Assembly (NCBI GenBank): GCA_020025655.1
Contig: JAHHRR010000003.1
Coordinates: forward strand, 1 to 64,000
Direction of reading: 5' to 3'
Length of the DNA stretch: 64,000 nucleotides
Source: Oscillospiraceae bacterium
Lineage (GTDB): Bacteria; Bacillota; Clostridia; Oscillospirales; Oscillospiraceae
Numbering within the stretch: position 1 is the first letter of the stretch; each line of letters starts with the position of its first letter. A program made the position numbers and the translations under genes. Under the pieces are notes generated by a model. That model was not told the DNA's origin and did no database searches. It saw only the letters and a program-made list of their open reading frames with translations. Of this stretch, positions 24,532-32,153 are shown piece after piece.

Positions 24532-25581
24532 ATGAATTATACTTATTTTTTAGCATCAAACAGTGCCGCAGGCTTCTACTCAATTTACAACACATTTCCG
24601 CCTGACGAAGATGATTTTCTGCACATCATAAAAGGAGGCCCCGGCAGCGGAAAATCCGGCTTAATGAGGCGAATAGGTAAATCAGCCGAAGACTGCGGAT
24701 ATGACGTGCATTATATTCTCTGCTCCGGTGATCCGGATTCTCTGGACGGAGTCTATATACCGCATCTGCATCAGGCATGGGTAGACGGAACTAATCCTCA
24801 TGTCCGAGAACCCGACTTGTACGGCGTAAATTCTGACTATGTAGATCTGGGTGCATTTTTCAGCGGTGAGCTAAGCGGCACGCAAAAGCATTATGTGAGT
24901 ATATATAACAAGGCATATAAGCAGAAATACAGTTCTGCCTATAAGCTTTTATCCGCCGCTTTGCAGCTGCAAAAGTTTTATCTGACTGACTCTATACCCG
25001 CTGATAAGAGCTGCGAGCTGTTTAAAGCGCTGGACGGAATTCTCGAAGAGCACCACGCCTTAAATTCTGCCCGAAACGGCAGTATTTCATATCGGTTTTT
25101 AAATTGCATCGGATGCCGAGGTGATTACAGGCTGTACAGCGAGTTTGAAAAGTTATGCAAAGCTGTCTATGTAATCCGCAGCGGCTTTTGCAACCCAGAT
25201 ATTTTTCTCCGCTATCTGGCAAGCTGTGCCGAAACCAATGGTGAAAATGCAATTCTCTGCCCCTCACCTCTTAACCCGAAGAAACTTACAGCAGTGATCT
25301 TTCCTGACAGGGCTCTGGCATTTGCAGACAGCAGCTGGGAATTTAAAAACTGCACCTTTATAAATTTCGATTATCTGTATTCATCCGAAATTTCATCTGA
25401 AAGCCTGCCTGACCTCGAAACCGCCAGAGAGCTTGAAAGCGAAACATTTAAACTTGCATATAAAAAAATGTCCGAAGCAAAGAAGCTGCACGATCTGCTT
25501 GAACAGCAGTATCATCAAAATATTGACTTTGCTGCACTCACGCAGTTCACCGATGAGCAGATTGACAGGCTTTTTAAATAG
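24532..25581 (+). CDS. P-loop ATPase, PRK06851-like
   Basis: A 349-residue protein with one clear Walker A motif, GGPGSGKS (residues 36-43), after a short N-terminal strand (YFLASNSAAGFYSIYNTF). It matches the PRK06851-type ATPases of Firmicutes as I recall them; those I know of have a second P-loop in the C-terminal half, and here the equivalent region (LTAVIFPDRALAFADSSWEF, about 245-264) has none. No transmembrane segment or signal. Function is unestablished. AGGAG precedes the ATG, and a strong terminator follows. Confidence 0.75.
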   Translation: MNYTYFLASNSAAGFYSIYNTFPPDEDDFLHIIKGGPGSGKSGLMRRIGKSAEDCGYDVHYILCSGDPDSLDGVYIPHLHQAWVDGTNPHVREPDLYGVNSDYVDLGAFFSGELSGTQKHYVSIYNKAYKQKYSSAYKLLSAALQLQKFYLTDSIPADKSCELFKALDGILEEHHALNSARNGSISYRFLNCIGCRGDYRLYSEFEKLCKAVYVIRSGFCNPDIFLRYLASCAETNGENAILCPSPLNPKKLTAVIFPDRALAFADSSWEFKNCTFINFDYLYSSEISSESLPDLETARELESETFKLAYKKMSEAKKLHDLLEQQYHQNIDFAALTQFTDEQIDRLFK

Positions 25582-25596
25582 TCCCTCACGCAAAGC

Positions 25597-25632
25597 AGAA
25601 GCGGCGCAGCATAAGCTGCGCCGCTTCTTGTT
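25597..25632. terminator. Intrinsic terminator
   Basis: A 14-bp stem AGAAGCGGCGCAGC/GCTGCGCCGCTTCT with ATAA loop, followed by TGTT. The T-run is short, but the stem is very stable. Confidence 0.8.
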
Positions 25633-25670
25633 AAAATTTCATATTCTAATATCAGGTTAATTGCTGTCCA

Positions 25671-26348
25671 TCAGCAGCAGCAAATTCTGAATCCGCAGGG
25701 GCCGAGGCAAGCATTCATTGCACAGAGTGACAGACACAGGTTATCGCATCCAATACCTTTACTGTAAGTCGTGCTGTAATTATCATAAAAATCTCCGCCC
25801 TGCTGAAGTCTGTCAAGGAGATTATGATATTCCTCATTGCCGGGGTCCATGTCCACCGCTTTTTTAGCATCTTCCAGAGCTGCAATCTGGTTGCCCATAT
25901 ACATATTTGCAACTGCGTGCATATAGTACCATCTGCCGTCCCGCTCGGTAACGGGTACTCCGGACAGAGCATTCAGTGCCTCTCTGTACATACCGTTGCG
26001 GATATAGCTTTTAGCTGCAACATATTCGCTGCGCTCAGCCTGCTGATACTGGTTTCCGTTCCAGCTGGACCAGTTGCCCCAGCCGTAATAGGTATTTCCG
26101 CCATACTGCTGATAAGGCCCTGACTGACCGCCGTAGCCGCCGCCGTAGGAACCATAATTCTGCTGAGGAGGGCCATTCTTTATCTGATCGTAAGCTGCAT
26201 TGATATCGTTCATTTTCTGTGCAGCATCAGGATCATTAGGGTTCAGGTCCGGATGATATTTTTTTGTAAGCTCCCTGTATGCCTTTTTTATTTCTTCATC
26301 AGAGGCGTCGGGAGAAACGCCAAGAACTTTATACGGATCCTGAATCAT
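25671..26348 (-). CDS. J-domain protein with TPR-like part and Cys-rich tail
   Basis: Start set at ATG 26348 (MIQDPYKVLGVSPDASDEEI), with AAAGGA 7 nt upstream; a GTG further out lacks a site. The 225-residue protein has an N-terminal J domain with the HPD motif (KKYHPDLNP, near residue 33) that would stimulate a DnaK ATPase, a Gly/Tyr/Gln-rich linker, a helical repeat region like one or two TPRs (about 100-175), and a C-terminal tail with nine cysteines in the last 26 residues. It is the last gene of a three-gene operon with a zinc-ribbon membrane protein and a DUF5685 protein, whose 3' end it overlaps by 20 bp. The tail may bind metal or anchor at a membrane. Specific client unknown. Confidence 0.88.
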   Translation of the reverse strand: MIQDPYKVLGVSPDASDEEIKKAYRELTKKYHPDLNPNDPDAAQKMNDINAAYDQIKNGPPQQNYGSYGGGYGGQSGPYQQYGGNTYYGWGNWSSWNGNQYQQAERSEYVAAKSYIRNGMYREALNALSGVPVTERDGRWYYMHAVANMYMGNQIAALEDAKKAVDMDPGNEEYHNLLDRLQQGGDFYDNYSTTYSKGIGCDNLCLSLCAMNACLGPCGFRICCC

Positions 26349-27177
26349 CTGAGGGTCCTTTCCTATCACTGTATTTTTTATTAAATTGAGCCCAAAGGCC
26401 TATGCAGAGTATATTTTTCATTATATCGACATCCAAAACCAGCGGCAGTCGGTCAAAATGCACCAGACATTCGCCCAGTGTCATTTTAAGTATATCTCTG
26501 AACCTTTTTTCGTTATCGTGTAATCCATAGTATTTTCTGTAAGGATTATACCTGTTATGCAGAGTATCACTGCTGAGATCAAGACAGGCATCCACAGTAT
26601 AGATAAATCTGCCCAGTGCTCTGCCCATACTGCGCAGAGTATCACTCCATCTGTCCTCACGGAACACCATCGCTTCTGCCATAAGCATACCGAATGTCTC
26701 TGCCGCAGCGTCCGGATCTTCAATTTTAGCCGCTTCCAGTTCACTCAGCGCCTTAATTGACTTCTCCATGGCTTCGCACTGTCTCGGATAGAGCTTCTGC
26801 ACTTTTTTAAATTCGGCTTCCATTAACTTTGCCTGTGACAGTGCCAGAGCGTTCGAGTCATCTTTCCAGTCATCCATACATTTATAGTATGCAAGAGCCA
26901 GATTCAAATCGGCTGCATAATCGGTAGCTTCGCTTTTCCACCATGCCCGTGCCTGTATGGGATGCGCAGGACAGGTTTCTTCTCCGCTCTGTTCCTCCGG
27001 CTCATACAGGGAGTTTTCCAGAAGCACAAGAAACGTCATGTCATAATTCAGCGTCATTCTGGCCAGATTGCCGTGACGCTCCTTGAGACTCCGGCAAAGA
27101 CCGCAGTAGCAGGCTCTGTATCTGTCCTGCTGTTCTTTCGTCAGGTACTCCGGAAATGCAGTAAGATATCCAAACAT
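26329..27177 (-). CDS. DUF5685 family protein
   Basis: A 282-residue, mostly helical acidic protein with an N-terminal cysteine motif RACYCGLCRSL (near residue 22) and a conserved middle LGRFIYTVDACLDLSSD and NPYRKYYG, matching DUF5685 as I know it. Function is unknown. No signal peptide or clear membrane segment. Its start lies 1 nt past the upstream zinc-ribbon gene's stop, and its end overlaps the J-domain gene by 20 bp, so the three are translated as a unit. A recruiting or assembly role with the J protein is plausible but unproved. Confidence 0.8.
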   Translation of the reverse strand: MFGYLTAFPEYLTKEQQDRYRACYCGLCRSLKERHGNLARMTLNYDMTFLVLLENSLYEPEEQSGEETCPAHPIQARAWWKSEATDYAADLNLALAYYKCMDDWKDDSNALALSQAKLMEAEFKKVQKLYPRQCEAMEKSIKALSELEAAKIEDPDAAAETFGMLMAEAMVFREDRWSDTLRSMGRALGRFIYTVDACLDLSSDTLHNRYNPYRKYYGLHDNEKRFRDILKMTLGECLVHFDRLPLVLDVDIMKNILCIGLWAQFNKKYSDRKGPSDDSGSV

Positions 27178-27178
27178 T

Positions 27179-27583
27179 TCAGGACTTTCCCATAAATGAA
27201 TTACCGCACTTGCGGCAGACGATCTTAATTTTACCCTGACCTCTGGGTACTCTCAAAGTAGTCTTGCAGCTGGGGCAGGTAAAGAACTTATAGTCCTTTC
27301 TCTGTACCCAGCGCTCGTGGCGCAGATGCAGCGCACCTGATACCTTGAGCTTGGTTCTCAGATATTTTGCGTTCTCTTCTCTGCGCTTATAAAGATTTCT
27401 AGAAAACATTCTGAAATACATATACGCAAGAACCACAAACACCAGCGGGTACAAAAATCTGCCTATGCTTTTTGCAAAGATTCCTGCAAGAAGCAATAGA
27501 ACAATATCCGCAATCAGTAAAAATATATTCAGTTGGTCGTTGCCGTTTCTGCCGGCCATGAATCTTGTAAAGCGTTCCCTCAT
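27179..27583 (-). CDS. Two-helix membrane protein with C-terminal zinc ribbon
   Basis: A 134-residue protein. A basic N-terminus is followed by two hydrophobic helices (about 18-37 and 44-60), a very basic stretch (FSRNLYKRREENAKYLR) and a C-terminal zinc-ribbon CPSCKTTLRVPRGQG...CRKCG. The ribbon should face the cytosol. I do not recognise a named function. It leads the operon with the DUF5685 and J-domain genes. Together they look like a small membrane-linked chaperone or metal-handling unit, an inference from gene order only. Confidence 0.75.
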   Translation of the reverse strand: MRERFTRFMAGRNGNDQLNIFLLIADIVLLLLAGIFAKSIGRFLYPLVFVVLAYMYFRMFSRNLYKRREENAKYLRTKLKVSGALHLRHERWVQRKDYKFFTCPSCKTTLRVPRGQGKIKIVCRKCGNSFMGKS

Positions 27584-27659
27584 GATCTCACCTTTACATA
27601 TTTTTTCTAATATTTGATTGTATCACAAAGATGGGATAAAATATCAAGAATTTGTTAAC

Positions 27660-28724
27660 TCAGGCTTTTCTTCTCTCTTTAAGAGACAAGTTTACAATTT
27701 TTTCACAGAGCTCCCCGTAGCTCATTCCCTCAACCTTTGCGGCCTTGGGTATAAGGCTGTTAGGAGTCATACCGGGCAGGGTGTTTACCTCAAGGCAGTA
27801 TGCTCTGCCCTGATTATCCAGCATAAAGTCAACTCTTGAATATACTGAAAGACCCAATGCCTTATGAATTTTAAGAGCGTACTCGCCCAGCATTTTCTTT
27901 TCGTCCTCAGTAATAGGTGCAGGACAGATTTCCCGTGCGCCCTGTGCGCCGCTCTGGTACTTTGCAACATAGTCAAAGCTTGAGCCCTCGGGAGGAACTA
28001 TTTCAATCGGGCACATATATCTTCCGTCGAATATAGGAACAGTCAGTTCTCTTCCTATAATTTTTTCTTCAACTACCACACGGTTACCGTACTTTAAAAT
28101 ATCGTGCAGAGCGCTCTCCAGTTCGTCCTCAGTTTCAGGCAGAGCAACACCGATAGATGAACCGCCGCCTACCACCTTAACAACGCAGGGCATAGGAAGA
28201 CTCTTTTTAAGCTCCGGAATATCGCTCTCGCAATAGCTTATCTCCTGCCATTTGGGAGTGGGCACGCCGCAGCTTTCCATTATCTTTTTTGCAACTGCCT
28301 TATCCATTGCCATGCCGCTGCTCAGAGGATCTGAGCCGGTATACGGTACGCCAAGCAGATCCAGTGCTGCCTGAATCTTGCCGTCCTCGCCGTCCTGACC
28401 GTGGAGGCCGAGAAATACGCAGTCAGCCATCGAGCAGATTTCCAGTACATTTTTGCCCAGTCTGCTGGGGCTTTTAAGCTTTCTTGAAGCCTTTACCGCC
28501 TCTATATCAGGTGCAACAGTCTCAATGGCGACCTCGCCGCAGAAACCGTCTGGTGCATCGAAAGCATCTTCCAGAGAACCGGAGTAGTTTTCAAGGCCCA
28601 TAAACATATCAACAAAAATTGCCTTGTGACCGAGTTCTCTGAGTGCCTTGCACACAGATGTGCCGGTTACAAGTGAAACATGGCGTTCGGTACTGAGTCC
28701 GCCGCCTAAAACAACTATTTTCAT
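27660..28724 (-). CDS. ddl: D-alanine--D-alanine ligase
   Basis: A 354-residue ATP-grasp ligase that makes the D-Ala-D-Ala dipeptide for peptidoglycan. Start set at MKIVVLGGGLSTERHVS (28724), preceded by AAAGGATG. Landmarks: GLHGQDGEDGKIQA (near 90), VKVVGGGSSIGVA, the omega-loop KYQSGAQ whose tyrosine favours D-Ala over D-lactate, and YSRVDFMLD and EVNTLPGMTPNSLIP for metal binding. So the sequence predicts ordinary vancomycin-sensitive stems. No murF or other cell wall gene is adjacent. Confidence 0.95.
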   Translation of the reverse strand: MKIVVLGGGLSTERHVSLVTGTSVCKALRELGHKAIFVDMFMGLENYSGSLEDAFDAPDGFCGEVAIETVAPDIEAVKASRKLKSPSRLGKNVLEICSMADCVFLGLHGQDGEDGKIQAALDLLGVPYTGSDPLSSGMAMDKAVAKKIMESCGVPTPKWQEISYCESDIPELKKSLPMPCVVKVVGGGSSIGVALPETEDELESALHDILKYGNRVVVEEKIIGRELTVPIFDGRYMCPIEIVPPEGSSFDYVAKYQSGAQGAREICPAPITEDEKKMLGEYALKIHKALGLSVYSRVDFMLDNQGRAYCLEVNTLPGMTPNSLIPKAAKVEGMSYGELCEKIVNLSLKERRKA

Positions 28725-28794
28725 AGGATTACATCCTTTCACGCAATTAGATTTATGATACCGCAAATTTTCAAAAACAGCAAGGGCAAAACGC

Positions 28795-28830
28795 AAAAAA
28801 TCGACTGCGGATGTAATAAATCCGCAGTCG
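28795..28830 (-). terminator. Terminator of the DUF4914 gene
   Basis: Stem CGACTGCGGAT/ATCCGCAGTCG (28802-28812 with 28820-28830), with A-rich flank 28795-28800 giving a T-run on the minus strand. Confidence 0.88.
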
Positions 28831-28843
28831 TAATTGTATCTAA

Positions 28844-30736
28844 TTATTTGTACATCATAGGAGTAAGCTTTACATATTCCTCAAGAGGAGCATCATTCAG
28901 GCAAAGCTCAATAATCTGTCTGCCCAGAGGATCAAGGTCGTCAGTCATAAACTGTACGATTTCCTTCTTGAAGTAGTCGGTGAGAATCTTTGCACCGGCA
29001 TCATAGCCTTCAAGACCAAGCTTAGACTGCATCTCAGGGCGCAGGAAGGTCTGGCGGACATACTGTCCATCCAGCTTCATCTCATCAAGTGAATAGCCGA
29101 ACAGCGGGCAGCGGGCAGGTACCAGATGTTTGGTCTTGATTCTGCCGCCACGTCTTGCCAGATACTCTCTTGTAATCCACTCGCCCATGAAGCCCACATG
29201 ATAAGCACCGATGTGCTGGTTGGGTATCAGAATATTCATGGTCTTGGGGGTATCCATTATCTGCTTGAGCAGCATATTGGCCTGAGTTACCTTTTTGCCG
29301 GTAGAGAAGGGCCAGTAGGAACCTACACCCTCGCTCTTGAGCTCACTTCCGCCGGTATCTGCAATAGAGGGATTCTTAAATCCACGGGGAGAAACAAGTC
29401 TCCACAGCCATGCAATAGATGCAGGCACAAACTGCATAAGTCCCATTACACCGTAGCTGGGGTTTTCAGCGGTGGAAGGCGGCATACGCACGCCGAATGA
29501 ACGGACGTTAACTTCCTGAGGCTCATTGCCGGGAATAATATCCGTAATCATGTTGCGGGGAATAATTACTCTGGGGTTTGAGCAGGGCTTGCCGTCTGAA
29601 TCCTTAATATGCTCCCAGATAAGGCAGGTTGCACCGGGCACACCATCCATATTGAAGAACTCCAGAGGCTCAGAGGGGTGAATACTGATCTTCTCGTACT
29701 CAGGGTTCTTGCCATAGCTTGTATCGCCATCCATACGAAGGAACCAGCCGTCCTCTGCATCTGCAATTACCAGACGCTTTGAATCGTTCTGCAGATCTGT
29801 TCTGGTCATAACCATATCGTCTGCAATGGGGTGAATTTTACAGCTTTCACCGAAGTTCAGGTAATATTTTTCACCGGTAATTGTATGAGTAGCAATAAGG
29901 ATTTTTCCGTCTTCCTTATGAATTTCCTCCAGCATTTCGCTCTTGCCGCCGCCGGAAGCACCCTCATGCATGAATACAACTTCATTTTCGTAAGGAGATT
30001 CAACCATTGCAGCAGAAGCATGGTTTGTAATCCAGCCCTCATGCTCGCCGATATCAAGCAGGATGGAGAAAACACCCTTCTTTGCGGAGGGACCGGGATA
30101 CAAGTTGTAGGAGAACACCTCGTGAAGCTCCTCACTTCTGTTGTGGACAACCACCTGTTTACCTTTGAAATGAGTATAGCGGAAAGGAGGTGCAACGTAG
30201 ATAATCGCTCTGGGCTTGAAGCCGGGCTCTACATCACACACGCTTACAAATCCCTGCATATTTGCAATGGAGAGTGCAAAAAATGCAGCATTCATGGGGC
30301 AGATCATAAGGCTGTCGTAACCGTAGTATTTACCGCCGGCACGGAAAGGAAGAATAATCAGGCTCTGTTCAGACAGCCAGTCCAGAGTCTCCTTTCTCAA
30401 ATCTGCAAAATCATAGCCGTAAACATCCTTAAATCTGGGTTTATCGGTAGGAAGATCATCACCTATACGCATACAGTCAGGATCACGGCGGCGCATATAG
30501 TCCTCCATGTAGTTTACTACCGGGCCGTTCTTGCAGCGAACGACTTCTGCGGCTTTATATGTTCCTTTACCGGAAATCGGATACGTTACATCATAGCGGG
30601 AGCTGTGAGTCGGTCCGAAGCACATTTCCACCAACTGAGCTTTAGTTTCAGGGAAGCAGAGAACCTTTGCTTTTGTAAGTACATCCTGAACATCCTTCGG
30701 CAGGAAATATTTTTCCTTATAAGAATGTGTAAACAT
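28844..30736 (-). CDS. DUF4914 family protein, PEP carboxykinase-like
   Basis: A 630-residue soluble protein matching DUF4914, a Firmicute family related in fold to PEP carboxykinase. A kinase-type P-loop, HEGASGGGKSEM, lies near residue 260, comparable to the GxSGxGKT loop of PEPCK, and acidic metal-binding candidates follow (HPIADDMVM). The family has no established reaction to my knowledge; a nucleotide-dependent kinase or decarboxylase are both possible. TTAGGAG precedes the ATG. It is monocistronic, with a consensus promoter at 30781-30809 and an inverted repeat just upstream that may be an operator. Confidence 0.82.
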   Translation of the reverse strand: MFTHSYKEKYFLPKDVQDVLTKAKVLCFPETKAQLVEMCFGPTHSSRYDVTYPISGKGTYKAAEVVRCKNGPVVNYMEDYMRRRDPDCMRIGDDLPTDKPRFKDVYGYDFADLRKETLDWLSEQSLIILPFRAGGKYYGYDSLMICPMNAAFFALSIANMQGFVSVCDVEPGFKPRAIIYVAPPFRYTHFKGKQVVVHNRSEELHEVFSYNLYPGPSAKKGVFSILLDIGEHEGWITNHASAAMVESPYENEVVFMHEGASGGGKSEMLEEIHKEDGKILIATHTITGEKYYLNFGESCKIHPIADDMVMTRTDLQNDSKRLVIADAEDGWFLRMDGDTSYGKNPEYEKISIHPSEPLEFFNMDGVPGATCLIWEHIKDSDGKPCSNPRVIIPRNMITDIIPGNEPQEVNVRSFGVRMPPSTAENPSYGVMGLMQFVPASIAWLWRLVSPRGFKNPSIADTGGSELKSEGVGSYWPFSTGKKVTQANMLLKQIMDTPKTMNILIPNQHIGAYHVGFMGEWITREYLARRGGRIKTKHLVPARCPLFGYSLDEMKLDGQYVRQTFLRPEMQSKLGLEGYDAGAKILTDYFKKEIVQFMTDDLDPLGRQIIELCLNDAPLEEYVKLTPMMYK

Positions 30737-30780
30737 TTAATCACTCCTAACTTTCAAATGAGTAACTTTACATATATAAA

Positions 30781-30809
30781 ATTTTATCATATCATGCCCG
30801 TTTCTTCAA
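30781..30809 (-). promoter_or_regulatory. Promoter of the DUF4914 gene
   Basis: On the minus strand TTGAAG (30804-30809), 17-nt spacer, TAAAAT (30781-30786). Confidence 0.8.
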
Positions 30810-30823
30810 CAAAGAATAATTCA

Positions 30824-30852
30824 CTAATTTACATTAGCAAAAAGTAAATTAG
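30824..30852. promoter_or_regulatory. Inverted repeat upstream of the DUF4914 promoter
   Basis: CTAATTTAC (30824-30832) and GTAAATTAG (30844-30852), a perfect 9-bp dyad with 11 nt between the arms, lying 15 bp upstream of the -35 box. The position suits an activator site. It has no T-run, so it is not a terminator. Confidence 0.55.
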
Positions 30853-31030
30853 TTGCCATAAATGTACATTTTCCACAATTTTTTCAAAAGACTAATATTT
30901 TATTTATTGTCAGAATTACGCAGTATCGTTCAGGGCTTGACTGGTATGTTAGTTAAATATTATAATGAAGCTGTAACCCGGTGTCAATGTTTTTCTAATT
31001 AAATTGTAAAAGGATTTATATGATTTTTAT

Positions 31031-31774
31031 ATGAAAATGCAAAACTTTAAGCTCACTTTATGCTATGACGGCAGGCGTTATCACGGCTGGCAGAAGCAAG
31101 GCAATACAGGAAACACAATACAGGCTAAAATCGAGTCACTTTTATCCAGAATTCTGGCGCAGGATATAGAAGTTGCCGGCAGCGGACGGACTGACGCAGG
31201 CGTTCATGCCCGTGCTCAGGTATGCTCATTCCGTGCAGAGACATCCCTTTCACCTGAGCAGCTGCTGAACCTTATACGCAGGTATCTTCCTGATGACATC
31301 GGCGCACTCTCTCTGGAATATGCCGAACCCCGCTTTCATGCAAGGCTCAGCTGTAAAGAAAAGACCTACGTTTACCGCATCTGGAACAGCACTTCTCCCA
31401 ATGTCTTTGAACGGGGCTATACCTATACTATGTCGGAACCGCTTAATGTTCCCGAAATGGAAAAAGCCGCAGCGCTTATTATCGGCAGGCATGATTTTTC
31501 CGCTTTCTGTTCAAACAGGCACATGAAAAAATCCGCTGTCCGTGAGCTGAGAAGTATAGATTTCACGCAAAACGGCAATGTTCTTGAAATTGCACTTACC
31601 GGAAACGGATTTTTATATAATATGGTTAGAATAATAGTCGGAAGCCTGATTGAAGTCGGTCTGGGAAAAAGAAGTGCAGACTCCCTTAAACAAGCGCTGC
31701 TTTCCATGGACAGAGCCAATTCCGGCCCCACAGCGCCCGCTCAGGGTCTGTTTCTCTGGTCGCTCAGCTACTGA
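31031..31774 (+). CDS. truA: tRNA pseudouridine(38-40) synthase TruA
   Basis: A 247-residue enzyme that isomerises uridines 38-40 in the anticodon stem. The N-terminus (LTLCYDGRRYHGWQKQ) and the catalytic SGRTDAGVHARAQV motif (aspartate near residue 56) are diagnostic, followed by RIWNSTSPNVF and FLYNMVRIIVGSLIEVG. Length is normal. ATGs at 31031 and 31037 are both possible; the ribosome binding site AAAAGG is rather far. It is commonly linked to ecfT and rplM, neither present here. The structured RNA with its own promoter follows at once. Confidence 0.96.
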   Translation: MKMQNFKLTLCYDGRRYHGWQKQGNTGNTIQAKIESLLSRILAQDIEVAGSGRTDAGVHARAQVCSFRAETSLSPEQLLNLIRRYLPDDIGALSLEYAEPRFHARLSCKEKTYVYRIWNSTSPNVFERGYTYTMSEPLNVPEMEKAAALIIGRHDFSAFCSNRHMKKSAVRELRSIDFTQNGNVLEIALTGNGFLYNMVRIIVGSLIEVGLGKRSADSLKQALLSMDRANSGPTAPAQGLFLWSLSY

Positions 31775-31808
31775 ATTCGACGTTAATGTATAATTTTTTT
31801 ATTCACTA

Positions 31809-31837
31809 TTGACACGCAGCAAAAAAGTTGCTAAAAT
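31809..31837 (+). promoter_or_regulatory. Consensus promoter of the potABCD leader RNA
   Basis: TTGACA (31809-31814), exact 17-nt spacer, TAAAAT (31832-31837). The transcript should start near 31844. No other promoter is evident before potA. Confidence 0.9.
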
Positions 31838-31843
31838 TAGGCG

Positions 31844-32138
31844 TCTCAATTGGATATGAGTTTATCCGAAGCAGGATGGCGGTTTTTTAACCGAGTGACC
31901 GCAGATGCGGTGGCAACTTCTGTTGCCTTATTGATTGAGTTAGAAGCTCAAGTTTTATAAGTTGGTAACTATAAACCGATGCTTACAAAGCATACAGACT
32001 TGTGAAATGGTCAATAAGAGTAGTAAAAGTATCTTTGCTATATAGACTCTGAATCCATTAGTTTTCGTCCGCGTGTAATGGCGGGTGTTTTAACGATTTA
32101 TCAAGGTGACGTATGCTTATGTATACGTCACTTTTTTT
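31844..32138 (+). ncRNA. Structured leader RNA of unassigned class upstream of potABCD
   Basis: About 295 nt between a consensus promoter and an intrinsic terminator. Helices visible: GGATA/TATCC (31852/31863), CGGTT/AACCG (31880/31889), ACCGC/GCGGT (31898/31907), GGCAAC/GTTGCC (31912/31922), a long-range TTATTGA/TCAATAA (31928 with 32011) enclosing TTGAG/CTCAA (31935/31947), GTTTATA/TATAAAC with an inner GTT/AAC (31952-31976) and ATGCTT/AAGCAT (31979/31988), then AGAGT/ACTCT (32017/32046), CCATTA/TAATGG (32055/32076) and the terminator. There is no long reading frame. It is not a T-box, RNase P, tmRNA or riboswitch class I can name. It may be a cis-acting riboswitch or a stand-alone RNA such as a raiA- or 6S-type transcript. 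Confidence 0.75.
32106..32138 (+). terminator. Terminator at the end of the leader RNA
   Basis: GTGACGTAT (32106-32114) pairs with ATACGTCAC (32123-32131), followed by T7. The T-run ends 15 nt before the potA ATG, so potABCD transcription from the mapped promoter needs readthrough. Confidence 0.92.
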
Positions 32139-32153
32139 ATTTGGGGGTAAAGT

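Noticed and set aside
29831..30847. 338-codon plus-strand frame inside the DUF4914 gene
   Set aside because: Shadow frame with no start signal; the DUF4914 reading explains the region.
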